The notes beneath the pieces are model-generated. The model did no database searches and had not been told where the DNA came from. It saw only the letters and a list, made by a program, of their open reading frames with translations. Shown in pieces: positions 23,798 through 31,420 of a stretch of DNA of 43,812 nucleotides. Both the position numbers and the translations under genes were made by a program. The stretch's first letter is position 1. Each line of letters begins with the position of its first letter. The DNA is taken from NCBI RefSeq assembly GCF_947631555.1, contig NZ_CANRLT010000014.1, positions 1-43,812 on the forward strand, read 5' to 3'. Source of the stretch: an uncultured Mailhella sp. GTDB lineage: Bacteria; Desulfobacterota; Desulfovibrionia; Desulfovibrionales; Desulfovibrionaceae.

Positions 23798-25008
23798 CCG
23801 TCCTGTGCAGTGCGGCGATGCCTTCTGTGCCAGGAGTTGAGACGGGGTTCTTCGCCCTGATCCTTGCTTTGATAGTAATGGCGAGCGAGTACGGTTTCCG
23901 GAAGGTATTCCTGATCTACCCAGGAGCCAGGAAAATTATGGGGGTACTGGTAATCCTTGCCGTAGCCCCATTGCTTCTGCAGTGTGGTCGCAGCGTTGCG
24001 CAGGTGGAGGGGCACGGGCTGCATACCGTTGTTCTTTATCTCGCGTACAGCGTTGTGGTAGGCAGCGTAGCTGGAATTGCTCTTTGGTGCAAGGGCGAGA
24101 TACGTCACCGTTTCGGCAAGAGGAATATACCCTTCGGGCATTCCGACAAATTCCACGGCCTGTTGGCAGGCGACGGCGAGAGGCAAAGCCTGCGGGTCAC
24201 CGAGACCCACGTCTTCCGAGGCTGAGAGGATGAGCCTGCGGCAGATGAAACGGGGATCTTCTCCGCCCTCCAGAAGACAGGCAAGATAGTAAAGGGCGGC
24301 GTCCGGATCACTGCCACGAATGGATTTGATCATGGCCGAGGCCAGTTCATAGTGACTGTCACCGTTTTTGTCATGGCGCGCTACGAGTTCAGGCAGCGCC
24401 TGCTGCACATGGACGAGCCCCCGTTGATCTTCAGGAAGTGCGGCAACGTATTCAAGGAGATTGAGCAGAGAGCGGGCGTCTCCTCCGGCAGACGCGGATA
24501 AAAATTCTAAAACATCATCAGCAAAATTGACCCCAAGCTTTTCGGCACCCCGTTTGGCCAGAATGACCAGTTCGGAGCAGCTTAGGGGCTTCAGTCTGAG
24601 TACATGGAGACGGGACAGAAGTTGACGGGTGACGCTGAAGGACGGATTTTCCGTAGTCGTGGCGATCATGGTTATTTCGCCACTTTCCAGAAGAGGCAGG
24701 AAAAAGTCCTGCTGCGCCTTGGAAAAGCGATGCAGTTCGTCCAAAACGAGTACGTCAATGCCTGAAATTTGTCTGCGAAGCTGTGCCAGTCCCGCTTCAG
24801 GAGCGCTGAGGCGCAGGAAGCTGTCACTTTGGGAACGTGCGAGGAGCAGCGCAAGCGTTGATTTTCCGCATCCGGGCGGCCCGAACAGCAACAGGCTCGG
24901 CAGGTGTTTCGCCGAACGAAGAGTCTGGATCTGAGAGCGGAGATGGCTCTGACCAACAAACTCTTCCCAGATGGACGGGCGAAGTTTTTCCGGAAGTGGC
25001 GCTTTCAT
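23794..25008 (-). CDS. rarA: Replication-associated recombination protein A (RarA/MgsA)
   Basis: A 404-residue AAA+ ATPase of the RarA/WRNIP1/Mgs1 family that acts at stalled replication forks with SSB. It opens with LRPSIWEEFVGQSHL, then Walker A GPPGCGKST (near residue 44), Walker B VLVLDELHRFSKAQQD (near 91), sensor 1 MIATTTENPSF (near 116) and the C-terminal tetramerisation region including RFICRRLILSASEDVGLGDPQ. The ATG at 25008 has AGGAG eight bases upstream and forms ATGA with the rsmE stop. A much longer upstream frame is only read-through over rsmE. Confidence 0.93.
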   Translation of the reverse strand: MKAPLPEKLRPSIWEEFVGQSHLRSQIQTLRSAKHLPSLLLFGPPGCGKSTLALLLARSQSDSFLRLSAPEAGLAQLRRQISGIDVLVLDELHRFSKAQQDFFLPLLESGEITMIATTTENPSFSVTRQLLSRLHVLRLKPLSCSELVILAKRGAEKLGVNFADDVLEFLSASAGGDARSLLNLLEYVAALPEDQRGLVHVQQALPELVARHDKNGDSHYELASAMIKSIRGSDPDAALYYLACLLEGGEDPRFICRRLILSASEDVGLGDPQALPLAVACQQAVEFVGMPEGYIPLAETVTYLALAPKSNSSYAAYHNAVREIKNNGMQPVPLHLRNAATTLQKQWGYGKDYQYPHNFPGSWVDQEYLPETVLARHYYQSKDQGEEPRLNSWHRRHRRTAQDG

Positions 25009-25739
25009 GTCTCGCTCTCCTGCCCCTGCCGTTTCCACCAGTGCAGTCCAAGGGCCATCAGTGCGGCAGTCTCCCAGCGGAGTATGCGTCTGCCCATGCT
25101 GAGGGCGTGGAAGCCTGCATTGCGAAGTTTTGCCGCTTCGCTGTCCGTAAAGCCTCCTTCCGGCCCAATGACGCAAAGTGTACGCCCTGGTAGGGCAAGA
25201 CAGGCTTCGTCCATGAAACCATCCGTGGTCAGACGGTGTTCAACAAGCACATGACGGTGTTCAATATCGAGGCTTTGATGGATAAGTTCTTCCACTCCGC
25301 CCGGCAATGTACGCAATTCGGGAAGCCACGGATTTTGGCTTTGCTTCGCTCCGGCCACCAGTGAGGCTCGCCATGCTTCCTTGATATCAGCTGGGACGGG
25401 GAACTGACTGCGCTCTGCCTGCCAGAACCAGAGACCTTGGGCTTCCAGTTCAACGGCTTTTTCCAGAAGCCAGCTCCGCCTGGCCTCTCTGCCCCAGCCT
25501 GCGGCCAGAACAACGCCTGACTTGGGACGTGGAACAAAGGCTTCTTTCAGTACAGTCAGGGAGACGCACTGCCGGGAAATGGAAGAAATAGAGCATACGG
25601 CCGTACGTCCGACACCGTTGAGCAGAAGGATCGTTTCTCCCTGACGAAGACGGAGAACTCGACTCAGATGATGCGCCTCCTGGCCGGAAAGCTTCGGAGA
25701 GGGTTCCCACTGTCGTGGAGAAAGATAAAATGTATGCAT
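25005..25739 (-). CDS. rsmE: 16S rRNA (uracil1498-N3)-methyltransferase
   Basis: A 244-residue SPOUT methyltransferase with an N-terminal PUA-like domain (MHTFYLSPRQW, HHLSRVLRLRQGETILLLNG near residue 24). The knot signature is VIGPEGGFTDSEAAKL (near 193), and the C-terminal LRWETAALMAL segment has Trp where most members have LRTETA. The ATG at 25739 has AAGGAG at the right distance; upstream codons in frame are not supported. It heads the four-gene minus-strand operon with its own promoter. Confidence 0.92.
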   Translation of the reverse strand: MHTFYLSPRQWEPSPKLSGQEAHHLSRVLRLRQGETILLLNGVGRTAVCSISSISRQCVSLTVLKEAFVPRPKSGVVLAAGWGREARRSWLLEKAVELEAQGLWFWQAERSQFPVPADIKEAWRASLVAGAKQSQNPWLPELRTLPGGVEELIHQSLDIEHRHVLVEHRLTTDGFMDEACLALPGRTLCVIGPEGGFTDSEAAKLRNAGFHALSMGRRILRWETAALMALGLHWWKRQGQESET

Positions 25740-25766
25740 AGACACTCCTTCCAAACCTGCGCCAGA

Positions 25767-25795
25767 AGTATAGCGACAGCGGGAGCTTTTGAAAA
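25767..25795 (-). promoter_or_regulatory. Candidate promoter of the rsmE-rarA operon
   Basis: On the minus strand TTTTCA, a 17-base spacer and TATACT (five of six) lie about 28 bases upstream of the rsmE start. Confidence 0.5.
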
Positions 25796-25937
25796 GCCCG
25801 GAAGTCATCCCCAGAATGCACTGACAGCACGGGGTGTTAAGACATGAGCGGAAAGACTTGCCCCGAGGGCAGGCTGCTGATATGCTTGAGGCCGTCAACA
25901 GCAGTATTTCCTTTAATGCACACACTCAGAAACAGCC

Positions 25938-26909
25938 ATGATCGTCAAAAATCCCGTTGAATCCATACTTGCGCTGGCCGCCAGCGTTTTCGATGCTTAT
26001 TCCGTAGTCCTGTTTGACGCCACCAGGGACGGGCAGGGCGCTCAGCTTATCGCTGCCTACAGTCAGGAAGATCATATCGATCAGAATACTGTGGTCACGC
26101 CGGGCAGGGGACTGGTGGGCTGGATTCTCCGCAACAACAGCCCCATTGTTATCGGTTCCATTGACGAGACACATGCGTATCTCGGCTATTATGAAGAAGA
26201 CTGGGAGCCGGATATCTGCTCTTTTTTAGGCTGTCCCCTTCCCAATGGCGGCATACTCTGCATCGACAGCCGCCAGCGTCAGGCTTTTTCTCAGGACAAA
26301 CAGGTGCTCATCGCGACCTTCGCTGATATCCTTTCTCAAACGCAATCCATGGAAATGCCCAAGGAACAGGGGAAATCGAAATACCTGCAAGCCCTCGATG
26401 AACTGGACAGGCTGCGGAAAAACTATTCCGGCTGGAAAGTCTATCTGCAAAAGGCACTGCCCATCATGCTCAAAGCTTCAGGTATGCAGTATGCGGTATT
26501 CGCTTCGCGCGTGGAAGGCAGTTCGAACTATATCGTTGAAGGGGAAAGTCCGGATCTGCTTCTCACAGATCAACAGCCGTTGGAACTATCCGTACATAAC
26601 GGCATCATCGGTTGGGTCTTTCGCAATGAAGAAGCTGTCTATAATGATGGGCGCACTGGTATGACGCCACTATTCGGGAAACGCGAAGGTATTCCAGAAT
26701 TCAGCAGTATGCTCTGCACTCCGGTGAGTATGAATAAAAATACTTGCGGCGTCCTCTGCCTGACCTCTAAGGAAGGAATGCCGATCGGCGAAGAACTGCG
26801 CACCTTCGGGCGTCTTGCAGCTGACGACCTTGGCCGGCTTCTGGAAATGCTCTCTCTTCGCTATAAGCTGCGTATGGCGGAAAAGGAACGAAAAACTGGC
26901 GGACAGTAA
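25938..26909 (+). CDS. Tandem GAF-domain protein without an output domain
   Basis: A 323-residue soluble protein with two GAF domains. The first (about 10-135) includes FDAYSVVLFDA, GLVGWILRNNSPIVI and GGILCIDSRQRQAFS. The second (about 165-305) includes MQYAVFASRVEG, NGIIGWVFRNEEAVYND, MLCTPVSMNKNTCGVLCLTS and ends in LGRLLEML. A short coiled linker (ALDELDRLRKNYSGW) joins them, and a basic helix (LRYKLRMAEKERK) ends the protein. No kinase, cyclase, HD or DNA-binding domain follows, so it would act as a ligand-binding partner protein. It is divergent from rsmE. Confidence 0.8.
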   Translation: MIVKNPVESILALAASVFDAYSVVLFDATRDGQGAQLIAAYSQEDHIDQNTVVTPGRGLVGWILRNNSPIVIGSIDETHAYLGYYEEDWEPDICSFLGCPLPNGGILCIDSRQRQAFSQDKQVLIATFADILSQTQSMEMPKEQGKSKYLQALDELDRLRKNYSGWKVYLQKALPIMLKASGMQYAVFASRVEGSSNYIVEGESPDLLLTDQQPLELSVHNGIIGWVFRNEEAVYNDGRTGMTPLFGKREGIPEFSSMLCTPVSMNKNTCGVLCLTSKEGMPIGEELRTFGRLAADDLGRLLEMLSLRYKLRMAEKERKTGGQ

Positions 26910-26999
26910 TCTCTGCCACCTCTCCAAAAAAAGCAAGGTATTCACCAATGTCCTGGAACGGTTCTCTAAAAAGGCACGGTAACGCAGACCGCGGAGCAA

Positions 27000-27575
27000 T
27001 CAATGGAACTTTTCTGCTCCGGGGGAAATTCTGCCTGACTGTACGGCCCAGATTAATTCTGGCGTGAGCAGACTTTGCTGATGTTCAACCAACCCCTGCA
27101 GCTCAAAGACATCAACAAACATGCCATCGGATGTACTGCCTGGTGTGGGAATCGCCGGACATGGGCCGGCAAGAAAAAATGTGGCAGAAAGATTGGCTCC
27201 GGTACTGTCGGCATAGGGCAGGGAACCTATGTTGCGCAGTCTGGTTGCGCCTATACCGAGTTGCACGGCAAGTTCGCGGCGTGCGGCGTCTTCCGAAGAT
27301 TCTCCAGCAAAGATTCGTCCTGCGGCAGAAACGTCCCAAAGCCCTGCATAGAGTGCTGAAGTTTTCGTTTTTTTCTGAAGATAGACTTGTCCGCGAATAT
27401 TTTTGAGGCAGACCAGCACCACTCGATGAAGCAATCCGAGAGAAGGAGCCAAACTCTGGGATGTGAGTATGAAAGGACGTCCGTACGCATCTAAAAGTTC
27501 AACCATCTGTTGAAGCTGGGACGGGGGGAGAGCGTAAGGCCCATCAGGCAAAGAGGAAAGGTATCGTCTGTGCAT
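27000..27575 (-). CDS. Nudix-fold protein with degenerate Nudix box
   Basis: A 191-residue Nudix-superfamily protein related to the YfcD/IPP-isomerase-like group. The preceding strand VYLQKKTKTSALYAGLWDVSAAG leads into GRIFAGESSEDAARRELAVQ. The spacing is canonical (G-x5-E-x7-R-E-L) but the two metal-binding glutamates of the REUXEE core are replaced by Val-Gln. Pyrophosphatase activity is therefore doubtful. The ATG at 27575 has AGGA seven bases upstream and is preferred to read-through starts further up, which would overlap the divergent rimI. Confidence 0.75.
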   Translation of the reverse strand: MHRRYLSSLPDGPYALPPSQLQQMVELLDAYGRPFILTSQSLAPSLGLLHRVVLVCLKNIRGQVYLQKKTKTSALYAGLWDVSAAGRIFAGESSEDAARRELAVQLGIGATRLRNIGSLPYADSTGANLSATFFLAGPCPAIPTPGSTSDGMFVDVFELQGLVEHQQSLLTPELIWAVQSGRISPGAEKFH

Positions 27576-27663
27576 ACGTTGTTCCTGAACTGTTTGAACA
27601 TGGTCGTTTATCCCTGCGCTGTCAACTCTGTACTTTTTCTTTTTTGCGCGGTACATATACCAC

Positions 27664-28170
27664 ATGAACGTAATCCGCTGGCTCACTCTGAAGGATATGC
27701 CCCTCGTGGCAGAACTTGAAGCTCTCTGTTTCCCCACAGCGTGGTGCGTTGAACAGTTTATCCATACATGGAATAATGGCTTTTTTGCGGCTTACGGTTC
27801 CTTCCTTGGGGAAACTTTGACGGCGTATATCACCCTTTCCGTGTCATCCGAAGAACTGGAAGTTCTGAATATCGCCGTCCTGCCCAAATATAGGGGGCAG
27901 GGGCTTTCTCGGCCACTCATGGGCTTCGCTTTGGCCGATACTCTGAAAGGTGGACATCTTCTTCGTCTGGGCAAGATGGCAAAAGGTTGGGAATGTGCCT
28001 TTCTGGAAGTTCGTCCCAGTAATGTTACGGCGCTGTCGCTCTATGCCAGCCTTGGTTTTCGCTGCGTTGGACGACGTAAACAGTATTACGAAGACGGTGA
28101 GGATGCACTTGTGTACTCGCTGGAGAAACAGGATTTCCTGAATACCTGGCATGAGGAGAAGCAGCTATGA
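27664..28170 (+). CDS. rimI: Ribosomal-protein-alanine N-acetyltransferase (RimI-like GNAT)
   Basis: A 168-residue GNAT acetyltransferase resembling RimI, which acetylates the N-terminal alanine of ribosomal protein S18 using acetyl-CoA. The acetyl-CoA-binding motif is NIAVLPKYRGQGLSRPLM (near residue 77). The C-terminal EVRPSNVTALSLYASLGF (near 119) and RRKQYYEDGEDALVY are characteristic of RimI. About 20 extra residues (LKGGHLLRLGKMAKGWE) sit between these blocks. No ribosome-binding site precedes the ATG. The stop overlaps the next gene (ATGA). Confidence 0.82.
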   Translation: MNVIRWLTLKDMPLVAELEALCFPTAWCVEQFIHTWNNGFFAAYGSFLGETLTAYITLSVSSEELEVLNIAVLPKYRGQGLSRPLMGFALADTLKGGHLLRLGKMAKGWECAFLEVRPSNVTALSLYASLGFRCVGRRKQYYEDGEDALVYSLEKQDFLNTWHEEKQL

Positions 28171-28655
28171 GAAGAAAAGACAGAGAAGTTTCGGATCGTG
28201 CGGCAATTTTCGACATTATGAAACGCTGTCCGGTCTGTCATGTGGCTTTCGGCGGCGATGACTATCCGTACGTCATTCCCTTATCCTTCGCTTTTGCAGA
28301 AAAAAACGGTGGTGTGATTCTGTATTTCCACAGTGCAACGGAAGGGCACAAACTTACCCTTCTGGCACGGGATCCGAAGGTGGCCTTTTCCATGGAAGCC
28401 ACCGATGTGTCCGTAGTCACCGATGACAACATGGCCTGCCGCAGTACGGTATTTTTTGAAAGTGTCTGTGGAACTGGCGAGATGTATTTGCTCTCAGAGG
28501 AAGAAAAACGCGCGGGACTCATCGCGATTGCCGAACGCTACAGAATGAAAGGTGGTTCCTGTCATATTCTTGACGCTGCGCTTGAACGTACCACGGTCAT
28601 GGTGCTTCAGGTGCGCGAGATCACGGGAAAGCGGCATCTGCAAGAACACTGCTAA
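28167..28655 (+). CDS. NimA-like pyridoxamine 5'-phosphate oxidase-family flavoprotein
   Basis: A 162-residue FMN-binding split-barrel protein. MRRKDREVSDRAAIFDIMKRC at the start, DDYPYVIPLSFAFA (near 30) and LYFHSATEGHKLTLLARDP (near 51) match the family that includes NimA, the nitroimidazole reductase. Other members are general flavin oxidoreductases. Its biochemical activity cannot be set from the sequence. The ATG overlaps the rimI stop and has GGAG eight bases upstream, so the two are translationally coupled. Confidence 0.82.
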   Translation: MRRKDREVSDRAAIFDIMKRCPVCHVAFGGDDYPYVIPLSFAFAEKNGGVILYFHSATEGHKLTLLARDPKVAFSMEATDVSVVTDDNMACRSTVFFESVCGTGEMYLLSEEEKRAGLIAIAERYRMKGGSCHILDAALERTTVMVLQVREITGKRHLQEHC

Positions 28656-29096
28656 AAGGAACGCGGCCCTGCCGGAACGCCAGGCGTGCTGGGAAAAGCG
28701 GAAGCTCGCCTTGACGGAAAGGAGTCGGCATCGGGATGATAGCGCATGTATGGTTCGCGCCCCGAAGTCAAGAAGAAATCCGAAAGGCATTATCATTTTC
28801 ACGAGATTTGATTAACTTTTCGCTAAAACAGTCTCCTTTCCGGACATCTTCTTGATAGGTTCAGGCTCTGATGGCTTGCGGAGAGTGCATGCATGTATCC
28901 GGCTTTCGCTTTTGCGAGCCATGATGAAATCCGCACGATGAGTTCCTATCACTTTTTCAGGGTTGTTACCTTTGCTTCATGCCGGAGTTCCCCATCGTCG
29001 GCTCTGCCGTTTTCTTATCTTTCAAAAAAAATGATGCTCACAAAGAGGTTAAATACTGCCTTCGTTGTTCGGGATTCCTCCTGTTCGTTTAAAGGT

Positions 29097-29330
29097 TTAT
29101 ATCATCAGCGGCCACTTCAGTAGAGGCGTCTGCATGTGAACATGACAGTAGTAGACGTCACCGAAAAGACTTTCTTTGATGAGCGCCTCCGGCACGGCAA
29201 GAACTTTCCCGTTTTTTAATATTTCAAGGCAGACAAGGTAAGGCCTGCCCGAGACGTGAACATTGACAAAAAAGGAATCCGTACTCAATAATAGATATAT
29301 GGCGTTACTGTCTCCCCCTTCAGCTTGCAC
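29097..29330 (-). CDS. Doubtful small hypothetical protein
   Basis: A 77-residue frame starting at GTG (29330) and ending TAA. The second half reads like a real protein: FFVNVHVSGRPYLVCLEI, then GKVLAVPEALIKESLFGDVYYC and HVHMQTPLLKWPLMI, with a clear alternation of strands and one histidine/cysteine cluster. The first 15 residues use rare codons (CTA TTA TTG). A TTG at codon 15 is another possible start, downstream of an AAGGGGGAG ribosome-site-like stretch. No family recognised. It could be a real short gene or a remnant. Confidence 0.4.
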   Translation of the reverse strand: MQAEGGDSNAIYLLLSTDSFFVNVHVSGRPYLVCLEILKNGKVLAVPEALIKESLFGDVYYCHVHMQTPLLKWPLMI

Positions 29331-29336
29331 TGAAGG
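29317..29336 (-). promoter_or_regulatory. Hairpin overlapping a possible ribosome-binding site
   Basis: On the minus strand CCTTCAG, six-base loop and CTGAAGG form a perfect 7-bp stem, and the last bases merge into AAGGGGGAG. If a gene starts just beyond it, folding would cover part of its ribosome-binding site. Confidence 0.35.
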
Positions 29337-29471
29337 TCATCCGGCTGACAGAAGCCTCAAGGCAACGATTTCTCGTACCACACGACGTGTACAGCAAGAG
29401 GGACAATTTTTTTGCGTTGAATTCCGCACATGAGAAATACTTAATCATCATTCAGCAAAGGCAGGTAAGAC

Positions 29472-30347
29472 ATGGCCGTATCCCGTATTGATCTCCATAT
29501 CCACAGCACGGCTTCCGATGGTTCGGACAGCCCTTCAGCCATCGCAGAACAGGCGGCATCCCTGCATCTTGCTGCCTTTGCGCTGACAGATCACGATACG
29601 TTGGAAGGACTGGAAGAAGCGGAAACTGCTGCGCAGCGTCTGGGTGTGCCCTTCGTGCGTGGCTGCGAAGTGAGTACTCACACTGAATGGGGGGCGGCAC
29701 ACTTCCTCGGACTGTGGCTGCCGCACGACAAAGAGCGCCTGACTGAACTGCAGGAAACACTTGAAGTGGTGCGAAAAGACAGAGCAGAGCGCAATTTTCG
29801 CATGACTGAAAAACTTCAAGAGCTGGGTTTCCCCGTGAACTATGAAGAAGTCACTGCGATCGCTGGAAATAAAGTAGTCGCGCGTCCCCACTTCGCTGAA
29901 CTGCTTGTCAAAAAAGGTATTGTGAAGACAGAGGTAGAGGCGTTCGAGAAGTATCTTGGCAACGGCAAACCGGCCTACATTCCACGCAAGGTTCTTTCTC
30001 CCGAAGAGGCTGCTGAGCTGCTCAAGCGAAGCGGGGCCCTGGTGGTCATGGCCCATCCTCGGTTGCTTAAGGCTCCTCGGAAGGCGCTGGAACAGCTCAT
30101 TGCCCGCCTAGTTCCTCTGGGGCTTGACGCACTGGAGGCGTACCACAGCGAACACAAACCCAATGATGTGCGTATATGTGTCGAACTTGCCAGAAAGTAT
30201 GGCTTGCACCTTTCTGGTGGTTCAGATTATCATGGTACGCACAAGAAAGATATTCGCATGGGCTACGGGAAAGGCAGTCTGTGCGTGCACCGCGGAATCT
30301 ACGACGATCTTTTGCAATACAGGGAAGAGAAGGGACTCATTGATTGA
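29472..30347 (+). CDS. PHP-domain phosphoesterase (RNase AM/YciV-like)
   Basis: A 291-residue PHP metal-dependent phosphoesterase. Metal-binding motifs: RIDLHIHSTASDGSDSP (first block), ALTDHDTLEG (second), GCEVSTHTEWGAAHFLG (third), MAHPRLL (near 195) and SGGSDYHG (near 252), the complete set of His/Asp ligands. This arrangement is the YciV/RNase AM type, which acts on 5' ends of RNA or on 3',5'-nucleotide bisphosphates. The DNA-polymerase type is much longer. The start has only a weak AGG upstream. Substrate inferred from subfamily. Confidence 0.85.
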   Translation: MAVSRIDLHIHSTASDGSDSPSAIAEQAASLHLAAFALTDHDTLEGLEEAETAAQRLGVPFVRGCEVSTHTEWGAAHFLGLWLPHDKERLTELQETLEVVRKDRAERNFRMTEKLQELGFPVNYEEVTAIAGNKVVARPHFAELLVKKGIVKTEVEAFEKYLGNGKPAYIPRKVLSPEEAAELLKRSGALVVMAHPRLLKAPRKALEQLIARLVPLGLDALEAYHSEHKPNDVRICVELARKYGLHLSGGSDYHGTHKKDIRMGYGKGSLCVHRGIYDDLLQYREEKGLID

Positions 30348-30361
30348 CCTTAACGCTTACA

Positions 30362-30388
30362 GAAAAAGCCGCTCCGACAGAGAGCGGC
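30362..30388 (-). terminator. Rho-independent terminator for the HAD gene
   Basis: GCCGCTC pairs with GAGCGGC around a seven-base loop. On the minus strand the stem is followed by TTTTTC, so it is strong for the HAD-IIA gene; on the plus strand a weaker T-rich tail (CTCTTCT) may end the PHP gene. Confidence 0.8.
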
Positions 30389-30428
30389 CTCTTCTGTAGC
30401 TTGAAAGAGCCCACGGGAAAAACGAGTA

Positions 30429-31205
30429 TTATTCTTCCCATGCCTTGCCCAGATCTTCAGCAATGACCGTGGGCTGAATCGATTCTGCAAGAGCTTCTTC
30501 CAGTGTCGCTTCGCCGCTGAGTACGAGGATAAAGTCAATGCCTGCATTTTCAGCAAGCTTTTTGTCCGTACTCAGGCGGTCGCCCGCCATGACCATGTCT
30601 TCCCTGCGATATTTTGACGTGAGCGGTTCCAGAACCGCGGGGTCTGGTTTTCCGAAAATATATTGTGGTTCGCGCCCGGTAGCGACTTTGTACAAGGCAA
30701 GCATACTGCCGACGTCCGGCAGAGGGCCTTCGGGAGACGGACAGACTTTGTCTGGATGGGTAGCGAGAAAGAGCACGTTCGGATGATTTTCCAAAAGCAG
30801 GGCAGAGCGGGACAGCTTCTCATAGGTAAGCTCGGTGTCATAGGCGAGAATGACGGCCTGAGCCCCTTCTTCCTGCTGAGCCAGTTCCGGCATACGTTGG
30901 GCCAGATCTCTGCAGAAATCCCTGTTGCCCACGATATAAGCGGTATGGATACCGTGAGTTTTCAGAAAATGTACCAGAGGCGTGGTGGGTGAAAGGATGA
31001 GATCCAGCGTCGCGGGTATCCCCATTCCATTCAGTTTTTTCACATAGGTATCTGGAGCTTTTGACGTGTTGTTGCTGAGGAAGTGGAAGTCCAGCCTGTC
31101 CCAATTGTTGCGAATGAAGTCCACAGCCCCCCGGATCGGGATGTTCCCAAGGTAGACGGTTCCATCCATATCGAGAACGACACAACGTTTTTCGGAAATC
31201 TTCAT
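30429..31205 (-). CDS. HAD-IIA family phosphatase (NagD/G3P-phosphatase-like)
   Basis: A 258-residue phosphatase of the HAD superfamily with a C2 cap. Motif I VVLDMDGTVYLG (near residue 10) holds the nucleophile and acid/base Asp pair; motif II LSNNTSK (near 43); motif III Lys in FGKPDPAVLEPL (near 180); motif IV MAGDRLSTDK (near 205). HAD-IIA members act on small phosphates such as p-nitrophenyl phosphate, nucleotides, phosphoglycolate or glycerol 3-phosphate. The gene is divergent from glpABC, 215 bases away, which suggests a glycerol-3-phosphate link. AGGAG precedes the ATG. Confidence 0.85.
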   Translation of the reverse strand: MKISEKRCVVLDMDGTVYLGNIPIRGAVDFIRNNWDRLDFHFLSNNTSKAPDTYVKKLNGMGIPATLDLILSPTTPLVHFLKTHGIHTAYIVGNRDFCRDLAQRMPELAQQEEGAQAVILAYDTELTYEKLSRSALLLENHPNVLFLATHPDKVCPSPEGPLPDVGSMLALYKVATGREPQYIFGKPDPAVLEPLTSKYRREDMVMAGDRLSTDKKLAENAGIDFILVLSGEATLEEALAESIQPTVIAEDLGKAWEE

Positions 31206-31420
31206 GGCAGACTTTCTCCTGTGAGAGGTGACAGTACTTGTCTATACCAAAGAGTCTATCCAAGACAAGAGGAAACCTTTTTGTTTTTAATTTGTTGAAT
31301 TTTTTGAAATTACGCCATGTTATACGATATCTTGACGCCCGTTCCGTTAGGGGCTACACAAAAAAATCATATTGATTCATTTTTCTCAAACGAAAAGATA
31401 ACCGTGTGGGAAGGGTGGAA
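31206..31420. promoter_or_regulatory. Divergent control region, HAD-IIA and glpABC
   Basis: An AT-rich intergenic region. Possible plus-strand promoters are TTGACG, 17 bases, TACACA (about 31333-31361) and TTGAAT with TGTTAT further left. Neither is strong, and they may need an activator. No riboswitch fold is obvious. Confidence 0.35.
31241..31268 (-). promoter_or_regulatory. Candidate promoter of the HAD-IIA gene
   Basis: On the minus strand TTGTCT, a 16-base spacer and TATAGA, 36 bases upstream of the start codon. Confidence 0.5.

Larger units (their letters stand above)
28656..29471. other. Largest stretch without a convincing gene
   Basis: About 0.8 kb between the NimA-like and PHP genes. 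The left half carries stop codons in all frames, with short AT-rich runs and no recognisable RNA. Near 28795-28815 lies ACGAGATTTGATTAACTTTTCGC, and the right part has several T-runs. The only candidate gene is the small minus-strand frame at 29097-29330, listed separately. I see no tRNA, terminator or mobile-element end. Confidence 0.5.

Noticed and set aside
23794..25176. 460-codon version of RarA starting at 25176
   Set aside because: The extra 56 residues are read-through over the rsmE gene and lack the RarA N-terminus; the ATG at 25008 has a proper ribosome site.
28893..29123. 76-codon plus-strand frame
   Set aside because: Composition is Ser/Phe/Arg-rich with no ribosome site and no protein-like pattern.
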